A DNA stretch of 64,000 nt from Methylopila jiangsuensis (GTDB taxonomy: Bacteria; Pseudomonadota; Alphaproteobacteria; Rhizobiales; Methylopilaceae), in NCBI RefSeq assembly GCF_027922305.1, contig NZ_BSFK01000010.1, forward strand, positions 124,001 through 188,000, given 5' to 3'. The notes below the pieces were generated by a model, which saw nothing but the letters and a program-made list of their open reading frames with translations, did not search any database and was not told where the DNA came from. Of the stretch, positions 55,910 through 64,000 are shown in pieces; position 1 is the stretch's first letter; each line of letters opens with the position of its first letter. A program made the translations under genes and the position numbers.

Positions 55910-56533
55910 ATGCTTGAGCCCGCCCGGACTTCGCCGCGTCGCCTCGGTTCCGCCCGCAAGGGCATCGACCTGGCCGACGAGGCGCGTTTCCTGAAGTCGT
56001 GGTTCGACAAGCCGCTCGTCACAGGCGCGGTCAGTCCCTCCGGCAAGGCGCTCGCCCGCATGATGGCGCGCTATGTGGAGCCCGAGCACGACGGCATGGT
56101 GCTGGAGATCGGGCCCGGCACCGGGCCGGTCACCGAGGCGCTGCTGGAGCGGGGCGTCGCGCCCGAGCGGCTGGTGCTGATCGAGTTCAACGACGAGTTC
56201 GTGCCGCTGCTGCGCCGCCGGTTTCCGGGCGTGACCGTGGTGCAGGGCGACGGCTACGCCGCCCGCGACACGCTGGCGGGCCTCGTGGGCGCGCCGCTCA
56301 CCGCCACCGTCTCCAGCCTGCCGCTGCTCACCAAGCCGGTGCGCCAGCGGGTGGCGCTGCTTGAGCAGTGCTTCGACATGTCCCGCGTCGGCGCGCCCTT
56401 CATCCAGTTCACCTACGGCCTCGTGCCGCCGATCCCGCGCGAGGCGATCGGCGACATCACCACCGCAGGCTCGCCGCGGGTGTGGATGAACCTGCCGCCG
56501 GCGCGGGTCTGGATCTACCGCCGCCCGGCCTGA
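55910..56533 (+). CDS. pmtA: Phospholipid N-methyltransferase PmtA-like
   Basis: A 207-residue SAM methyltransferase with motif I VLEIGPGTGPVTEALLERG, RLVLIEFNDEFVPLLRRRF and SLPLLTKP, the PmtA pattern. PmtA methylates phosphatidylethanolamine toward phosphatidylcholine in Rhizobiales. It starts RKGIDLADEARFLKSWFDKPLVTGAVSPSGKALAR, a typical PmtA N-terminus. The location between dnaJ and pyrF is the usual one. With the CFA synthase and the plsC-cdsA genes it shows a rich membrane-lipid repertoire. Confidence 0.88.
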   Translation: MLEPARTSPRRLGSARKGIDLADEARFLKSWFDKPLVTGAVSPSGKALARMMARYVEPEHDGMVLEIGPGTGPVTEALLERGVAPERLVLIEFNDEFVPLLRRRFPGVTVVQGDGYAARDTLAGLVGAPLTATVSSLPLLTKPVRQRVALLEQCFDMSRVGAPFIQFTYGLVPPIPREAIGDITTAGSPRVWMNLPPARVWIYRRPA

Positions 56534-56627
56534 GGGGCCGCGCGGTTGAACCGGACTTCCATCCTGACGTAAGGAAGACCGTCGTCACGCGGGCCTCGCC
56601 GTGGACGCCAAGCCGTGAGGAGACGCC

Positions 56628-57209
56628 ATGTCCGCCCCCAAGATCGTCGTTCTGGCCGGGTCCATCCGTTCGGGCTCCATCAACGAGAAGCTGGCGGCGG
56701 TGGCGGCGCAGGCGCTGCGCGACGCGGGCGCCGAGGTGTCGCACATCTCGCTGAAGGACTATCCGCTGCCGATCTACAACGGCGACCTGCAGTCCGCGGA
56801 GGGGATTCCGGACGCGGCGAAGGCGCTGGTCGACCTGTTCGTGGCGCAGCAGGGCGCCTTCGTGGTCAGCCCCGAATACAACGCCAGTTTCACGCCGCTG
56901 CTGAAGAACACGTTCGACTGGATGTCGCGGGTGAACCTCGAGGGCAAGCCGCCGCTGCCGGCGTTCAAGACCAAGGCCTTCGCGCTCGGCGCCGTGTCCG
57001 GCGGCGCCATGGGCGGCTATCGCGGCCTGACGCAGCTGCGCTCCTACATGGAGCTCGGCCTCGGCGCGCTGGTGCTGCCGGAGATGGTGGCGGTGGGCGC
57101 CGCCGCCGAGGCGTTCACGCCCGAAGGCGGCCTCGCCAACCCGCGCACCGCCGGCTTCCTGAAGTCGGTGATCGGCGGTCTGGTCGAGCACGCCGGGCGC
57201 TACGCATGA
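56628..57209 (+). CDS. NADPH-dependent FMN reductase
   Basis: A 193-residue flavodoxin-fold reductase: [21 protein letters not shown] (FMN phosphate loop), [10 protein letters not shown] and [24 protein letters not shown], the NADPH:FMN reductase/chromate-reductase signature. Cytosolic; reduces FMN or quinones. ATG 56628 after GAGGAGACGCC. Its stop overlaps the pyrF start (ATGA), so the two are translated together. Confidence 0.93.
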   Translation: MSAPKIVVLAGSIRSGSINEKLAAVAAQALRDAGAEVSHISLKDYPLPIYNGDLQSAEGIPDAAKALVDLFVAQQGAFVVSPEYNASFTPLLKNTFDWMSRVNLEGKPPLPAFKTKAFALGAVSGGAMGGYRGLTQLRSYMELGLGALVLPEMVAVGAAAEAFTPEGGLANPRTAGFLKSVIGGLVEHAGRYA

Positions 57210-57910
57210 CCGTACGGGACGTGCGCGACCGGCTGATCGTCGGGCTCGATCTCGCAACCGTCGAGGAGGCCGAAGCCATGGTGCTCCGGCTCGGCGACGC
57301 GGTCACCTTCTACAAGATCGGCTTCGAGCTGGCGCTGGCCGGCGGCCTCGTGCTGGCCGAGCGGCTGGCGGGATCCGGTAAGAAGGTGTTCGTGGACCTG
57401 AAGCTGCACGACATCGGCCAGACGGTGGAGAAGGCGACGCGGCAGGTGGCGAAGCTCGGCGCCACGTTCCTCACCGTGCACGCCTACCCCCAGACGTTGA
57501 AGGCGGCGGCCGCCGGGCGCGGCGACAGCGGGCTCAAGGTGCTCGGCGTGACGGTGCTGACCTCGTGGGACGCGGCGGACGTGGCCGAGGCGGGGTTCTC
57601 CGAGACGCCGGAGCGCCTGATCGCGCGGCGGGCGGGCCATGTCCGCGCCGCCGGCGTCGACGGCGTGATCTGCGCGCCGACCGATCTCGCCATCGTGCGC
57701 GCCGTCGCGCCGAAGCCGTTCCTGGCGGTGACGCCGGGCGTGCGGCCGGCGGGCGCGGCGCTGGGCGACCAGAAGCGCGTGGCGACCCCCGGCGACGCCA
57801 TCCGCAACGGCGCGGACCACATCGTGGCGGCGCGGCCGGTGCTGTCCGCGCCCGACCCCCGCGCCGCGGCCGAGGCGATCGTCGCCGAGATCGCCGCCGT
57901 CGTCGCCTGA
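57206..57910 (+). CDS. pyrF: Orotidine-5'-phosphate decarboxylase
   Basis: A 234-residue TIM-barrel enzyme of UMP synthesis. [15 protein letters not shown], the catalytic Asp64/Lys66/Asp69 in [22 protein letters not shown], and the phosphate-binding [20 protein letters not shown] are intact. Type I bacterial PyrF. Coupled to the FMN reductase by a 4-bp overlap. Convergent with the AraC gene; the 226 bp between them show no gene. Confidence 0.97.
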   Translation: MTVRDVRDRLIVGLDLATVEEAEAMVLRLGDAVTFYKIGFELALAGGLVLAERLAGSGKKVFVDLKLHDIGQTVEKATRQVAKLGATFLTVHAYPQTLKAAAAGRGDSGLKVLGVTVLTSWDAADVAEAGFSETPERLIARRAGHVRAAGVDGVICAPTDLAIVRAVAPKPFLAVTPGVRPAGAALGDQKRVATPGDAIRNGADHIVAARPVLSAPDPRAAAEAIVAEIAAVVA

Positions 57911-58136
57911 GCGTCCGTCCCGGACCGTTCAAGGGCGCTGATCCGCGCCTCATGCTTGTGAACGCAGATGAGGTTCAGATGGCGCGGCGGGGCGTCGCCC
58001 GTCGCCAATCCGCGCAGCGTCGCGCCGGAGGCGAACTCCTGCGCAACCCTGGCGCCTGAACGCGAGGCGAGTGGAGCGAGGCGCGTTTTGGGCTTTCGTC
58101 CACCGACAGCCCCGGCCCCCGGTCAATTCCAAAAGC

Positions 58137-59192
58137 TCAATCCGTCCGCCCCAAGGCGCCCTCTTCAGGGGACCGGCCCATTTTGCCCTCGTGGTGGCCG
58201 CACGTCCTGCGGTTGCGCCAGCCGCGCGGCGACACCCCTGTCCAGCTCGAGAACGCGCGGCTGAAATGCGCAGGGTCGGCGTAGCCGAGTTCAAAGGCGA
58301 TCTGGCTGATGGACATGCTGCGGTCGCTCAGGAAGGACTGGGCTTTCCGCAGTAGGACGTGCTGAAGAAGACTTGAGAATGTGACGCCGTCATCCGAAAG
58401 GCGGCGTTGGAAGGTTCGGCGCGACATGCCGAGGCGACCGCAGACCCATTCGACCGAGGATCGGTCGAGACGCGGTTGCAGCATGAGAACATGCTCCACG
58501 CAGGAGACGAGGTCGCTGAGAGCGGGCAGAGGCGCGATGGCGTCGTCGTTCGCGGGCGGCGGCGGCGCGGGGTTCCTGGCCGCCAGGTCTTCGCGACGGA
58601 TCAGCACCCCGGCGACGCCGCCAAGGGTTACGTCGCACCGGAACGCGGCTTCGATGTCGCTTCGTCCGGGGAGGGCCGCGCCGGTGACGACCGCCCTTTC
58701 CGGGCGCCATCCCGGCCCCATGAAGTGGCGGACGACATCGAGCAGATAGCCGAGGGCGAGGACTTCGTTGAGCTGCCGCCCGACGTCCATCCGCTCGGTG
58801 ACCTTGTACCCGTAAAGAACATGGGCTGCGTCGAACGGCTTGAGGCCCGTCCATGTGGCCGTTTGCAGAAGCTCGGGCGTCGCCATCTCGGCGCGGCGGA
58901 TCGCGTCGCGCAGGGTGTCCGCCGAGCAGACCACGCGGCCGAGCGGCCCAAGGCCCAGCGCGCCCACCCGTCCGGCCAGACGCGCCGGGAGCGTGGGATC
59001 GCCGAGTTCGTCCACGGCGCAGGCCATCAGGCAGGCCTGATCGCGCAGCAGAATGGGCCGATCCGGCTCCTGAAGAAGGCTTTGCGACATCTCCGCTCGT
59101 GCGAACACGCGCGCGACCGACCCGCCCGCCTGCTCGACCGCGTCGGTGATCGCCCCGATGGAGCGGGCTCGCGTCAACCCCAGCCGCGTCAT
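58137..59192 (-). CDS. AraC-family transcriptional regulator
   Basis: A 351-residue regulator with an N-terminal arabinose-binding-like (OruR/ArgR-type) domain (about 1-215) and a C-terminal double helix-turn-helix: VCGRLGMSRRTFQRRLSDDGVTFSSLL and SISQIAFELGYADPAHFSRAFSSWTGVSPRGWR. The C-terminus has a His/Gly/Lys tail. It faces the DUF2380-SDR-PKS genes across a 202-bp region; whether it controls them is inference. Confidence 0.9.
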   Translation of the reverse strand: MTRLGLTRARSIGAITDAVEQAGGSVARVFARAEMSQSLLQEPDRPILLRDQACLMACAVDELGDPTLPARLAGRVGALGLGPLGRVVCSADTLRDAIRRAEMATPELLQTATWTGLKPFDAAHVLYGYKVTERMDVGRQLNEVLALGYLLDVVRHFMGPGWRPERAVVTGAALPGRSDIEAAFRCDVTLGGVAGVLIRREDLAARNPAPPPPANDDAIAPLPALSDLVSCVEHVLMLQPRLDRSSVEWVCGRLGMSRRTFQRRLSDDGVTFSSLLQHVLLRKAQSFLSDRSMSISQIAFELGYADPAHFSRAFSSWTGVSPRGWRNRRTCGHHEGKMGRSPEEGALGRTD

Positions 59193-59359
59193 GCCTCTAC
59201 TCCTTTAGATGTATTCTGAACGTTTGGCGCAAAATGGCAAGAATCTCCCCTTATCGACGTCTTAACGTGAGCCCGACAGTTCAGTTAACACGCTGTGGGG
59301 CGAAGCTGTGCCGTTATGTGACAGTGTAAGTCATGCGCGATCTGCGCGTCGTCGATCAG

Positions 59360-59380
59360 GCGTGTCAAATTTTGACACGC
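59360..59380. promoter_or_regulatory. Perfect 21-bp operator-like palindrome before the DUF2380 gene
   Basis: A 10-bp arm GCGTGTCAAA (59360-59369) is followed by a single central T and its exact complement TTTGACACGC (59371-59380). It lies 14 bp upstream of the DUF2380 start and 168 bp upstream of the AraC start. A symmetrical site suits a dimeric repressor or activator of the TetR, GntR or LysR kind more than AraC proteins, which normally bind direct repeats. Confidence 0.6.
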
Positions 59381-59394
59381 ATTGGTTGATACAT

Positions 59395-59886
59395 ATGTGT
59401 CATAAAACTTTATTTTATTTAATTGCTATTATCTTTTTGCTGCCCGTATTCGCGGCGAATGCGGCGCCCGCCGACGATAAGATCGCTGTTCTTCCAATCA
59501 AAATTCTCGACACCTCAGGTGAAGCGGAAGACCAGAAGCAGCAGCACGAGCGCCGTCTGCGCAACATGGCCGCCGCGCTCGCCGCGGATGTGAAGCGCGC
59601 CGGCCGTTATGACGCTGTCCTCCTGTCGCAAGAGGATGTCCAGGCCGCCTGTCCCCGGGAAAGCCCGGAATGCCTGTTCGATTACGCGCAGAAGCAACAT
59701 GCAAAATACGTGTTCATCGGAGTGGTGCATAAGAGCAGCACTTTGATCATGCAGATTTTCTCAAAAGTCGTGGACGTTGAGACCGGAAAGACCGTTTCTT
59801 CGCGGGATATCAGCTTTCGGGGCGACAATGACGATTCTTGGAGTCGGGCTGAGTCGTTCCTATCAAGTCGCATAAGTATAAAATAG
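59395..59886 (+). CDS. DUF2380-family exported protein
   Basis: A 163-residue protein with a signal peptide (TLFYLIAIIFLLPVFAANA) and the DUF2380 pattern KIAVLPIKILDTSGE, LAADVKRAGRYDAVLLSQEDV and KYVFIGVVHKSSTLIMQIFSKVVDVETGK. Periplasmic; function unknown. Start at ATG 59395; an upstream in-frame start would bury the signal peptide. The N- and C-terminal codons are AT-rich (ATA, TTT, AAA), unlike the chromosome around it. A palindrome lies just upstream. Confidence 0.8.
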   Translation: MCHKTLFYLIAIIFLLPVFAANAAPADDKIAVLPIKILDTSGEAEDQKQQHERRLRNMAAALAADVKRAGRYDAVLLSQEDVQAACPRESPECLFDYAQKQHAKYVFIGVVHKSSTLIMQIFSKVVDVETGKTVSSRDISFRGDNDDSWSRAESFLSSRISIK

Positions 59887-59997
59887 ATTTTGGGTTATCT
59901 GTGATATTATTGTAAGTTATATAGAATATAATCATAAATTCTCTAGTTTTATAATCATTTGCTTTGCGTTCGGTCCATGCAGCTTGGGGGAGCGGGT
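59887..59997 (+). promoter_or_regulatory. AT-rich promoter region of the SDR-PKS unit
   Basis: 111 bp of strongly AT-rich sequence (for example TTATATAGAATATAATC) between the DUF2380 and SDR genes. Several TATAAT-like hexamers are present, so an exact promoter cannot be named. Confidence 0.4.
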
Positions 59998-60729
59998 ATG
60001 AGCATTGCGAACAGCGTCGCCTTGGTCACGGGGGCGAGCCGGGGGTTGGGCGGCGCGCTGGTGCGCGCGCTGCGGGAGGCGGGCGCCCGTCGGGTCTATG
60101 CGGCGGCTCGGTCTCCCGCAGCGATCGCCGGCGGCGATGGCGTGGTGACGCCGTGCCGGCTGGATGTGACCGACGCCGCCAGCGTGGCGGCCGCGGCCAG
60201 GTTCGCCCACGACGTGACCCTCGTCTTCAACAACGCCGGCTCCATGGCGCGAGGAGCGTTGCTGGCTGACCGGGACGATGCGGCGCGCCAGGACATGGAG
60301 ACGAATTTCTTCGGGGCGCTGAACGTGCTGCGGGCGTTCAGCGGCGTGATCGTCCGGAACGGCGGCGGAGCCTTCGTCAACATTCTGTCGGTCTCCGCAT
60401 TGGCCAACTCGCCGGATGCAGGCGGCTACAGCGCGTCCAAAGCGGCGGCGCACTCCATGACGCAGGCCGCGCGGGCCGAGCTCGCGCCAAGGGGGATCGC
60501 CGTGTTCGGCGCCTATCCCGGTCCCCTCGACACCGAGATGGCGACCGGCCTGATCGCCCGTAAGGCGGCCCCCGACATGGTGGCGCGCGCCATTCTGGCG
60601 GGTGTGGCGAGCGGACAGGACGACATCTGGCCCGACGACATGGCGAGGCAGGTCGCCGCCGTTTGGAGCCGGAGCCCGAAGCTGCTGGAGCGGCAGTTCG
60701 CGAACCTCGCGGGGCGCGCGGCCGCGTGA
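59998..60729 (+). CDS. Short-chain dehydrogenase/reductase
   Basis: A 243-residue SDR with cofactor loop TGASRGLG (11-18), NNAG at 78-81, and the catalytic Ser131-or-133, Tyr144 and Lys148 in GGYSASKAAAH. The C-terminal substrate loop GPLDTEMATG follows. Start at ATG 59998 after GGGGGAGCGG. 58 bp before the polyketide synthase on the same strand, so it may be a tailoring ketoreductase of that pathway. Substrate unknown. Confidence 0.9.
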   Translation: MSIANSVALVTGASRGLGGALVRALREAGARRVYAAARSPAAIAGGDGVVTPCRLDVTDAASVAAAARFAHDVTLVFNNAGSMARGALLADRDDAARQDMETNFFGALNVLRAFSGVIVRNGGGAFVNILSVSALANSPDAGGYSASKAAAHSMTQAARAELAPRGIAVFGAYPGPLDTEMATGLIARKAAPDMVARAILAGVASGQDDIWPDDMARQVAAVWSRSPKLLERQFANLAGRAAA

Positions 60730-60787
60730 CGCGCTGTGCGGGCACGCCGCGGCCGAAACGTCGAAACACCGGAAAGACGGGGCGCTG

Positions 60788-63700
60788 GTGAACTTGGATC
60801 GGACTGGGCTCAGCGACAGACGCGCGGTTTCAGCCTGGGTGACGGACGCCATCTGCGACGTCACCGGCCTGGAGCGGTCCGCGGTCGAAGAAACGTCCCG
60901 CATCGAGGACATCGGTCTCGAATCGCTGGCCATCGTCGCGTTCGGGGCCAGGCTGGAGCGCGGCGTTCCGGGTTTGCGGCGCTCGTTCATTTTCGATTGC
61001 CGGACCATCGGCGAAATCGTCGATTACCTCTTGAGCCGGCACCCCGCCGAGGCGGTCGCGCTCGCGTCCGGGACGGCGAGCGAGCCGCGCGCTCCGGAGG
61101 CGAGCGGCGGCCCGGAAGCCGTTCCGACGCCGACGGCCGAGGTCGAAGCCCCGCCGGAGGAGAGCGGATGGCCCGAAATCCGGCTTCGGGCTCCGGAGGC
61201 CGTCCAGGCCGCCGACGGCGCCGGCCGGGTGAACGCCGCTCCAGGCGGCGACCATCCCGCAGCGCCCGCCCTGACGGCGGGGACGTCGGACGCCGTGGCG
61301 ATCATCGGCATGCAGGGGCGGCTTCCCGGCGCCGGCACGCTGGACGGGTTCTGGGACAGGCTGGTCGAGGGCGCCGATCTCGTTTCCGAAATCCCGGCCG
61401 ACCGCTGGAGCCTCGACGGCTTTTTCGAAGACGGCGCCGACTCCCGGAAGACCGGCAGGAGCTACGCCAAATGGGGCGCCTTTCTGTCCGACGTGGACGC
61501 GTTCGACGCGCCGTTCTTCGGCATTCCGCCGCGGGAGGCGCGGCTCATGGATCCCCAGGAGCGCCTGTTCCTCGAATGCGCCTACCACGCGATGGAGAGC
61601 GCGGCGCTCGCCGGCGAGCGGAGCGCGCGGCTGAGGCGGGAGAACGGCCTCGACATCGGCGTCTTCGTCGGCGTCACCACCAACACCTACCAGCTGCGCG
61701 GGCCGGAGCACTGGCGAGCGGGCGGCGTCGACGTCCCCACGTCGATGCCATGGTCCTGCGCCAACCGGGTGTCGTATTTCCTGAACCTGTCCGGGCCGAG
61801 CCTGGCGGTCGACGCCGCGTGCTCTTCGTCGCTTGTGGCGCTCCATCTCGCCGTGGAGAGCGTGAGCTCCGGCGAATGCGCCGCAGCCATCGCGGGAGGG
61901 GTGAACCTCTATCTCCACCCGGCGAAGTACGTGCATCTGTGCCAGTATCAGATGCTGTCGCCCACCGGCCGGTGCCATGCCTTCGGCTCCGACGCGGACG
62001 GTTTCGTCCCCGGCGAGGGCGTTGGAGCGATCGTGCTACGCCGTCTCGACGACGCGCTCCGGGACGGGGACCGCATCCTCGGCGTCATTCGCGGCAGCGC
62101 CGTGAACCACAGCGGCCGGACGAACGGCTACACCGTGCCGGGTTCGCGTTCGCAGGCGGCGCTCATCCGCAAGGCGCTGGACAGGGGAGGGCTGTCCCCA
62201 CGGCAGATCGGCGCCGTCGAGGCCCACGGCACCGGGACCAAACTCGGCGATCCGATCGAGATCGGCGGTCTGGCGGAGGCGCTCGGAGGCGAGGCGGACG
62301 CCCCGCCCTGCGCCGTCAGTTCGGTCAAGAGCAACATCGGCCATCTCGAGGCGGCGGCGGGCATCGCCAGCGTGCTCAAGGTGCTGCTGCAGCTTAAACA
62401 CGGCCTGCTGGCGCCCTCGATACATGCGCGCGTTCCCAATCCCGATCTTCATCTCGACGGCACGCGGTTCTTCGTGCCGCAAAGCCCGGTCCCGTGGCCG
62501 CTCGCATCCGACGGGCGGCGCAGGGCGGGCGTAAGCTCGTTCGGCGCCGGCGGGGCCTGCGCCCATGTGGTCATCGAAGACGCGCCGGCCGCGCCGGAGC
62601 GCGAGCCGCATGAGGGGCCGGCGGTGTTTCCGCTTTCGGCCCAGACGGTCGGCCAACTGCTCGAACTTGCGCGCCGCCTGCGCTCACAGATCGCCTTCGC
62701 CGGGGGGATGACCCGCGAGCGGTTGGGCGGCGTCGCCTACACGCTCCAATGCGGCCGCGCCGCGCTGCGCTTCCGTGTCGCGGCCGTGGGCTGGAACGCG
62801 GAGGACCTCGCAGCGCAGCTCGACGCCTTCGCCGCCGACCCAGAGGGTCGGGCGGTCGACTCGCTTCCAGGCGCCGGCGCGCGCGACGTCGACGGCGCGA
62901 AGCTTCGGGCGCTGGCGATCCATTGGGAAAAGGGCGGCGACGTGCGTTGGGGCGAGCTCTGGGCGCGCAAGCCGATCCCTGAGGATGCGCCGCATTATCC
63001 TTTCACGCTCGAACGTCATGCGCTGCCGCGGATCGAAGGCCCCGCGCCCCGCGGCCCGCGCCCCGCGGACATGCCGATTCCGCCGATCGAAATCGACGGG
63101 TCGGAATATTACGTCCGGGATCACCGCATCGCGGGCCGCGACACCGTCGCCGGCGCCGCCTATGTGGGATTTCTCGCCGCCGCGCTGGACCGGAGAGAGA
63201 AGGGGCGGCCGCTTCATCTGCGGGACGTGGTCTGGCGGGCGCCCTGCCGTCCGGAGGCCGGAACGACTCATCGCCTGCATGTCGCCGTGACCGACGTGGA
63301 GGCCGGCCTGCGGCTGGAGGTGTCTTCCGACGACGGGAGCGCGCCGCACTGCGTCGCGATGGCGGACGGCGCGCCTCGGTCGCCGGCGGGGCGCGCCGTC
63401 GACGCCCTCGAGGCCGTGCGCGCGCGCTGCGCCCGGCCCGCAAGCGCCGACGAGCTTTACGGATCGCTGCCGGCCATCGGCGTCGAGTTCGGCGAAAGCT
63501 TCCGCTGCGTGGCCCGCGCCTGGCGCGGCGCGGGCGAGGCTCTGGTTCAGGTGTCGGCGCCCGTCCGGACGCGCGCGGACGGAGCCGACGTTCCGTTTCA
63601 CGCCGGAGTGCTGGATGGGGTTTTCCAGGCGGCCTTCTTCGCGCTCCCCGAGGCGCCGAAGGGCCCGATGGTTCCCGTCCGGGCGCGCGCGATCCGCCTG

Positions 63701-64000
63701 CATGATCTGTCGGAACCGCATCTTTTCGCGCATGTGACGCGGGCCGGCGCCGAGGATGCGTCGGTCTTCGACTATCGCATCTTCGCGTCGGACGGGCGTC
63801 TGCTGGGCGAGGTCGAGGGCCTTGCGTTCCGTCGCCTTCCGGCGCCGCATCGTCTCGCCCCCGCGGAGCGGGCCGGGGACGAGCTCAGCCTGTTCCATCC
63901 CGTCTGGGTCGACGACCCTGCGGAGCGTTCGCCGGCGCGCATTCCGAAGTCGGTGCTTGCGCTGGATGAGGATGGAGCGCTGACCGACGCGCTTCGCGCC
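60788..64000 (+). CDS. Trans-AT-type polyketide synthase, N-terminal part (runs off the window)
   Basis: 1,071 codons open to the window edge, no stop. Starts with GTG 60788. Residues about 10-80: acyl carrier protein with phosphopantetheine Ser46 in DIGLESLAI. Then a 90-residue Ala/Pro/Glu linker. About 168-610: ketosynthase with Cys345 (VDAACSSSL), His480 (EAHGTGT) and His519 (NIGHLEAA), all intact. A post-KS linker (LQCGRAALRFR to HYPFTLERHALP) leads straight into a dehydratase, about 740-1035, with His779 (DHRIAGRD) and Asp943 (LDGVFQAAF); no acyltransferase lies between. The last residues (ELSLFHPVW) look like the start of a ketoreductase. KS-DH-KR without AT means a trans-AT synthase. 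In the first DH motif the Pro of HxxxGxxxxP is Ala. Confidence 0.9.
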   Translation, partial: MNLDRTGLSDRRAVSAWVTDAICDVTGLERSAVEETSRIEDIGLESLAIVAFGARLERGVPGLRRSFIFDCRTIGEIVDYLLSRHPAEAVALASGTASEPRAPEASGGPEAVPTPTAEVEAPPEESGWPEIRLRAPEAVQAADGAGRVNAAPGGDHPAAPALTAGTSDAVAIIGMQGRLPGAGTLDGFWDRLVEGADLVSEIPADRWSLDGFFEDGADSRKTGRSYAKWGAFLSDVDAFDAPFFGIPPREARLMDPQERLFLECAYHAMESAALAGERSARLRRENGLDIGVFVGVTTNTYQLRGPEHWRAGGVDVPTSMPWSCANRVSYFLNLSGPSLAVDAACSSSLVALHLAVESVSSGECAAAIAGGVNLYLHPAKYVHLCQYQMLSPTGRCHAFGSDADGFVPGEGVGAIVLRRLDDALRDGDRILGVIRGSAVNHSGRTNGYTVPGSRSQAALIRKALDRGGLSPRQIGAVEAHGTGTKLGDPIEIGGLAEALGGEADAPPCAVSSVKSNIGHLEAAAGIASVLKVLLQLKHGLLAPSIHARVPNPDLHLDGTRFFVPQSPVPWPLASDGRRRAGVSSFGAGGACAHVVIEDAPAAPEREPHEGPAVFPLSAQTVGQLLELARRLRSQIAFAGGMTRERLGGVAYTLQCGRAALRFRVAAVGWNAEDLAAQLDAFAADPEGRAVDSLPGAGARDVDGAKLRALAIHWEKGGDVRWGELWARKPIPEDAPHYPFTLERHALPRIEGPAPRGPRPADMPIPPIEIDGSEYYVRDHRIAGRDTVAGAAYVGFLAAALDRREKGRPLHLRDVVWRAPCRPEAGTTHRLHVAVTDVEAGLRLEVSSDDGSAPHCVAMADGAPRSPAGRAVDALEAVRARCARPASADELYGSLPAIGVEFGESFRCVARAWRGAGEALVQVSAPVRTRADGADVPFHAGVLDGVFQAAFFALPEAPKGPMVPVRARAIRLHDLSEPHLFAHVTRAGAEDASVFDYRIFASDGRLLGEVEGLAFRRLPAPHRLAPAERAGDELSLFHPVWVDDPAERSPARIPKSVLALDEDGALTDALRA

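Noticed and set aside
61000-62400. A 553-codon open frame in another phase across the ketosynthase
   Set aside because: It is an Arg/Gly-rich shadow. The true frame, starting at 60788 and exactly in phase to base 64000, carries the ACP, KS and DH motifs.

Overview
The window is high-GC, gene-dense DNA from a methylotrophic alphaproteobacterium of the Rhizobiales/Hyphomicrobiales type. Three things support this. The left edge carries two dedicated serine-cycle genes, sgaA and hprA (here called hydroxypyruvate reductase). The order hemC-hemD-mitofilin-like-hemY, divergent from tsaD-gpsA-EVE, is a familiar Rhizobiales neighbourhood, as is dnaK-dnaJ-pmtA-pyrF. The intergenic palindromic repeats (CATGCCCGA...TCGGGCATG and CCTCTCCCC...GGGGAGAGG) are of types typical of that order. 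A Methylopila-, Hansschlegelia- or Methylobacterium-like genus fits, but I cannot settle the genus from sequence alone.

Layout. 1-2.7 kb: hprA (cut by the window edge) and sgaA on the minus strand, with hairpins and dyads around them. 2.7-11 kb: haem biosynthesis genes on minus, then tsaD, gpsA, an EVE protein and an ETF-beta lysine methyltransferase-like gene on plus. 11-17.3 kb: a Doc toxin/antitoxin pair, acetyl-CoA synthetase, a nuclease, an L,D-transpeptidase, a cyclopropane-fatty-acid synthase and an extensin-like protein. 17.9-19.9 kb: an AT-rich two-gene island holding a ParA-type ATPase overlapped by a HEPN RNase-like gene. 20-31 kb: ETF-ubiquinone oxidoreductase, a chemoreceptor-like soluble protein, a three-gene phospholipid operon, SMR efflux and azoreductase genes, a uracil-DNA glycosylase, and a dioxygenase/zinc-ribbon/methyltransferase fusion. 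31-42 kb: small envelope proteins, a LysR/DUF1127 pair, ZntB, a FAH-family hydrolase, a CoxG-like protein, an ethanolamine-type permease, an amidotransferase-like protein and an ABC-2 exporter. 42.5-48.4 kb: an operon-like haem locus (TonB receptor, HmuS-like protein, ChaN-like protein, SbmA/YddA-type ABC transporter). 48.6-58 kb: tRNA-Arg, an MFS/LysR pair, alkB, dnaK-dnaJ, pmtA, a flavin reductase and pyrF. 58-64 kb: an AraC regulator, an AT-rich intergenic stretch with a near-perfect operator-like palindrome, a DUF2380 protein, an SDR and the start of a large polyketide synthase.

The two most interesting regions are the ParA-HEPN island, a candidate defence or toxin module whose two genes share 8 bp, and the polyketide synthase that runs off the right edge. 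The latter has an N-terminal carrier protein, a ketosynthase with a complete catalytic triad, no acyltransferase between ketosynthase and dehydratase, and what looks like the start of a ketoreductase. That architecture indicates a trans-AT system. A third region of note is the PhyH/zinc-ribbon/methyltransferase fusion at 28.4-30.2 kb. All gene calls come from reading translations and motifs; no database search was possible.
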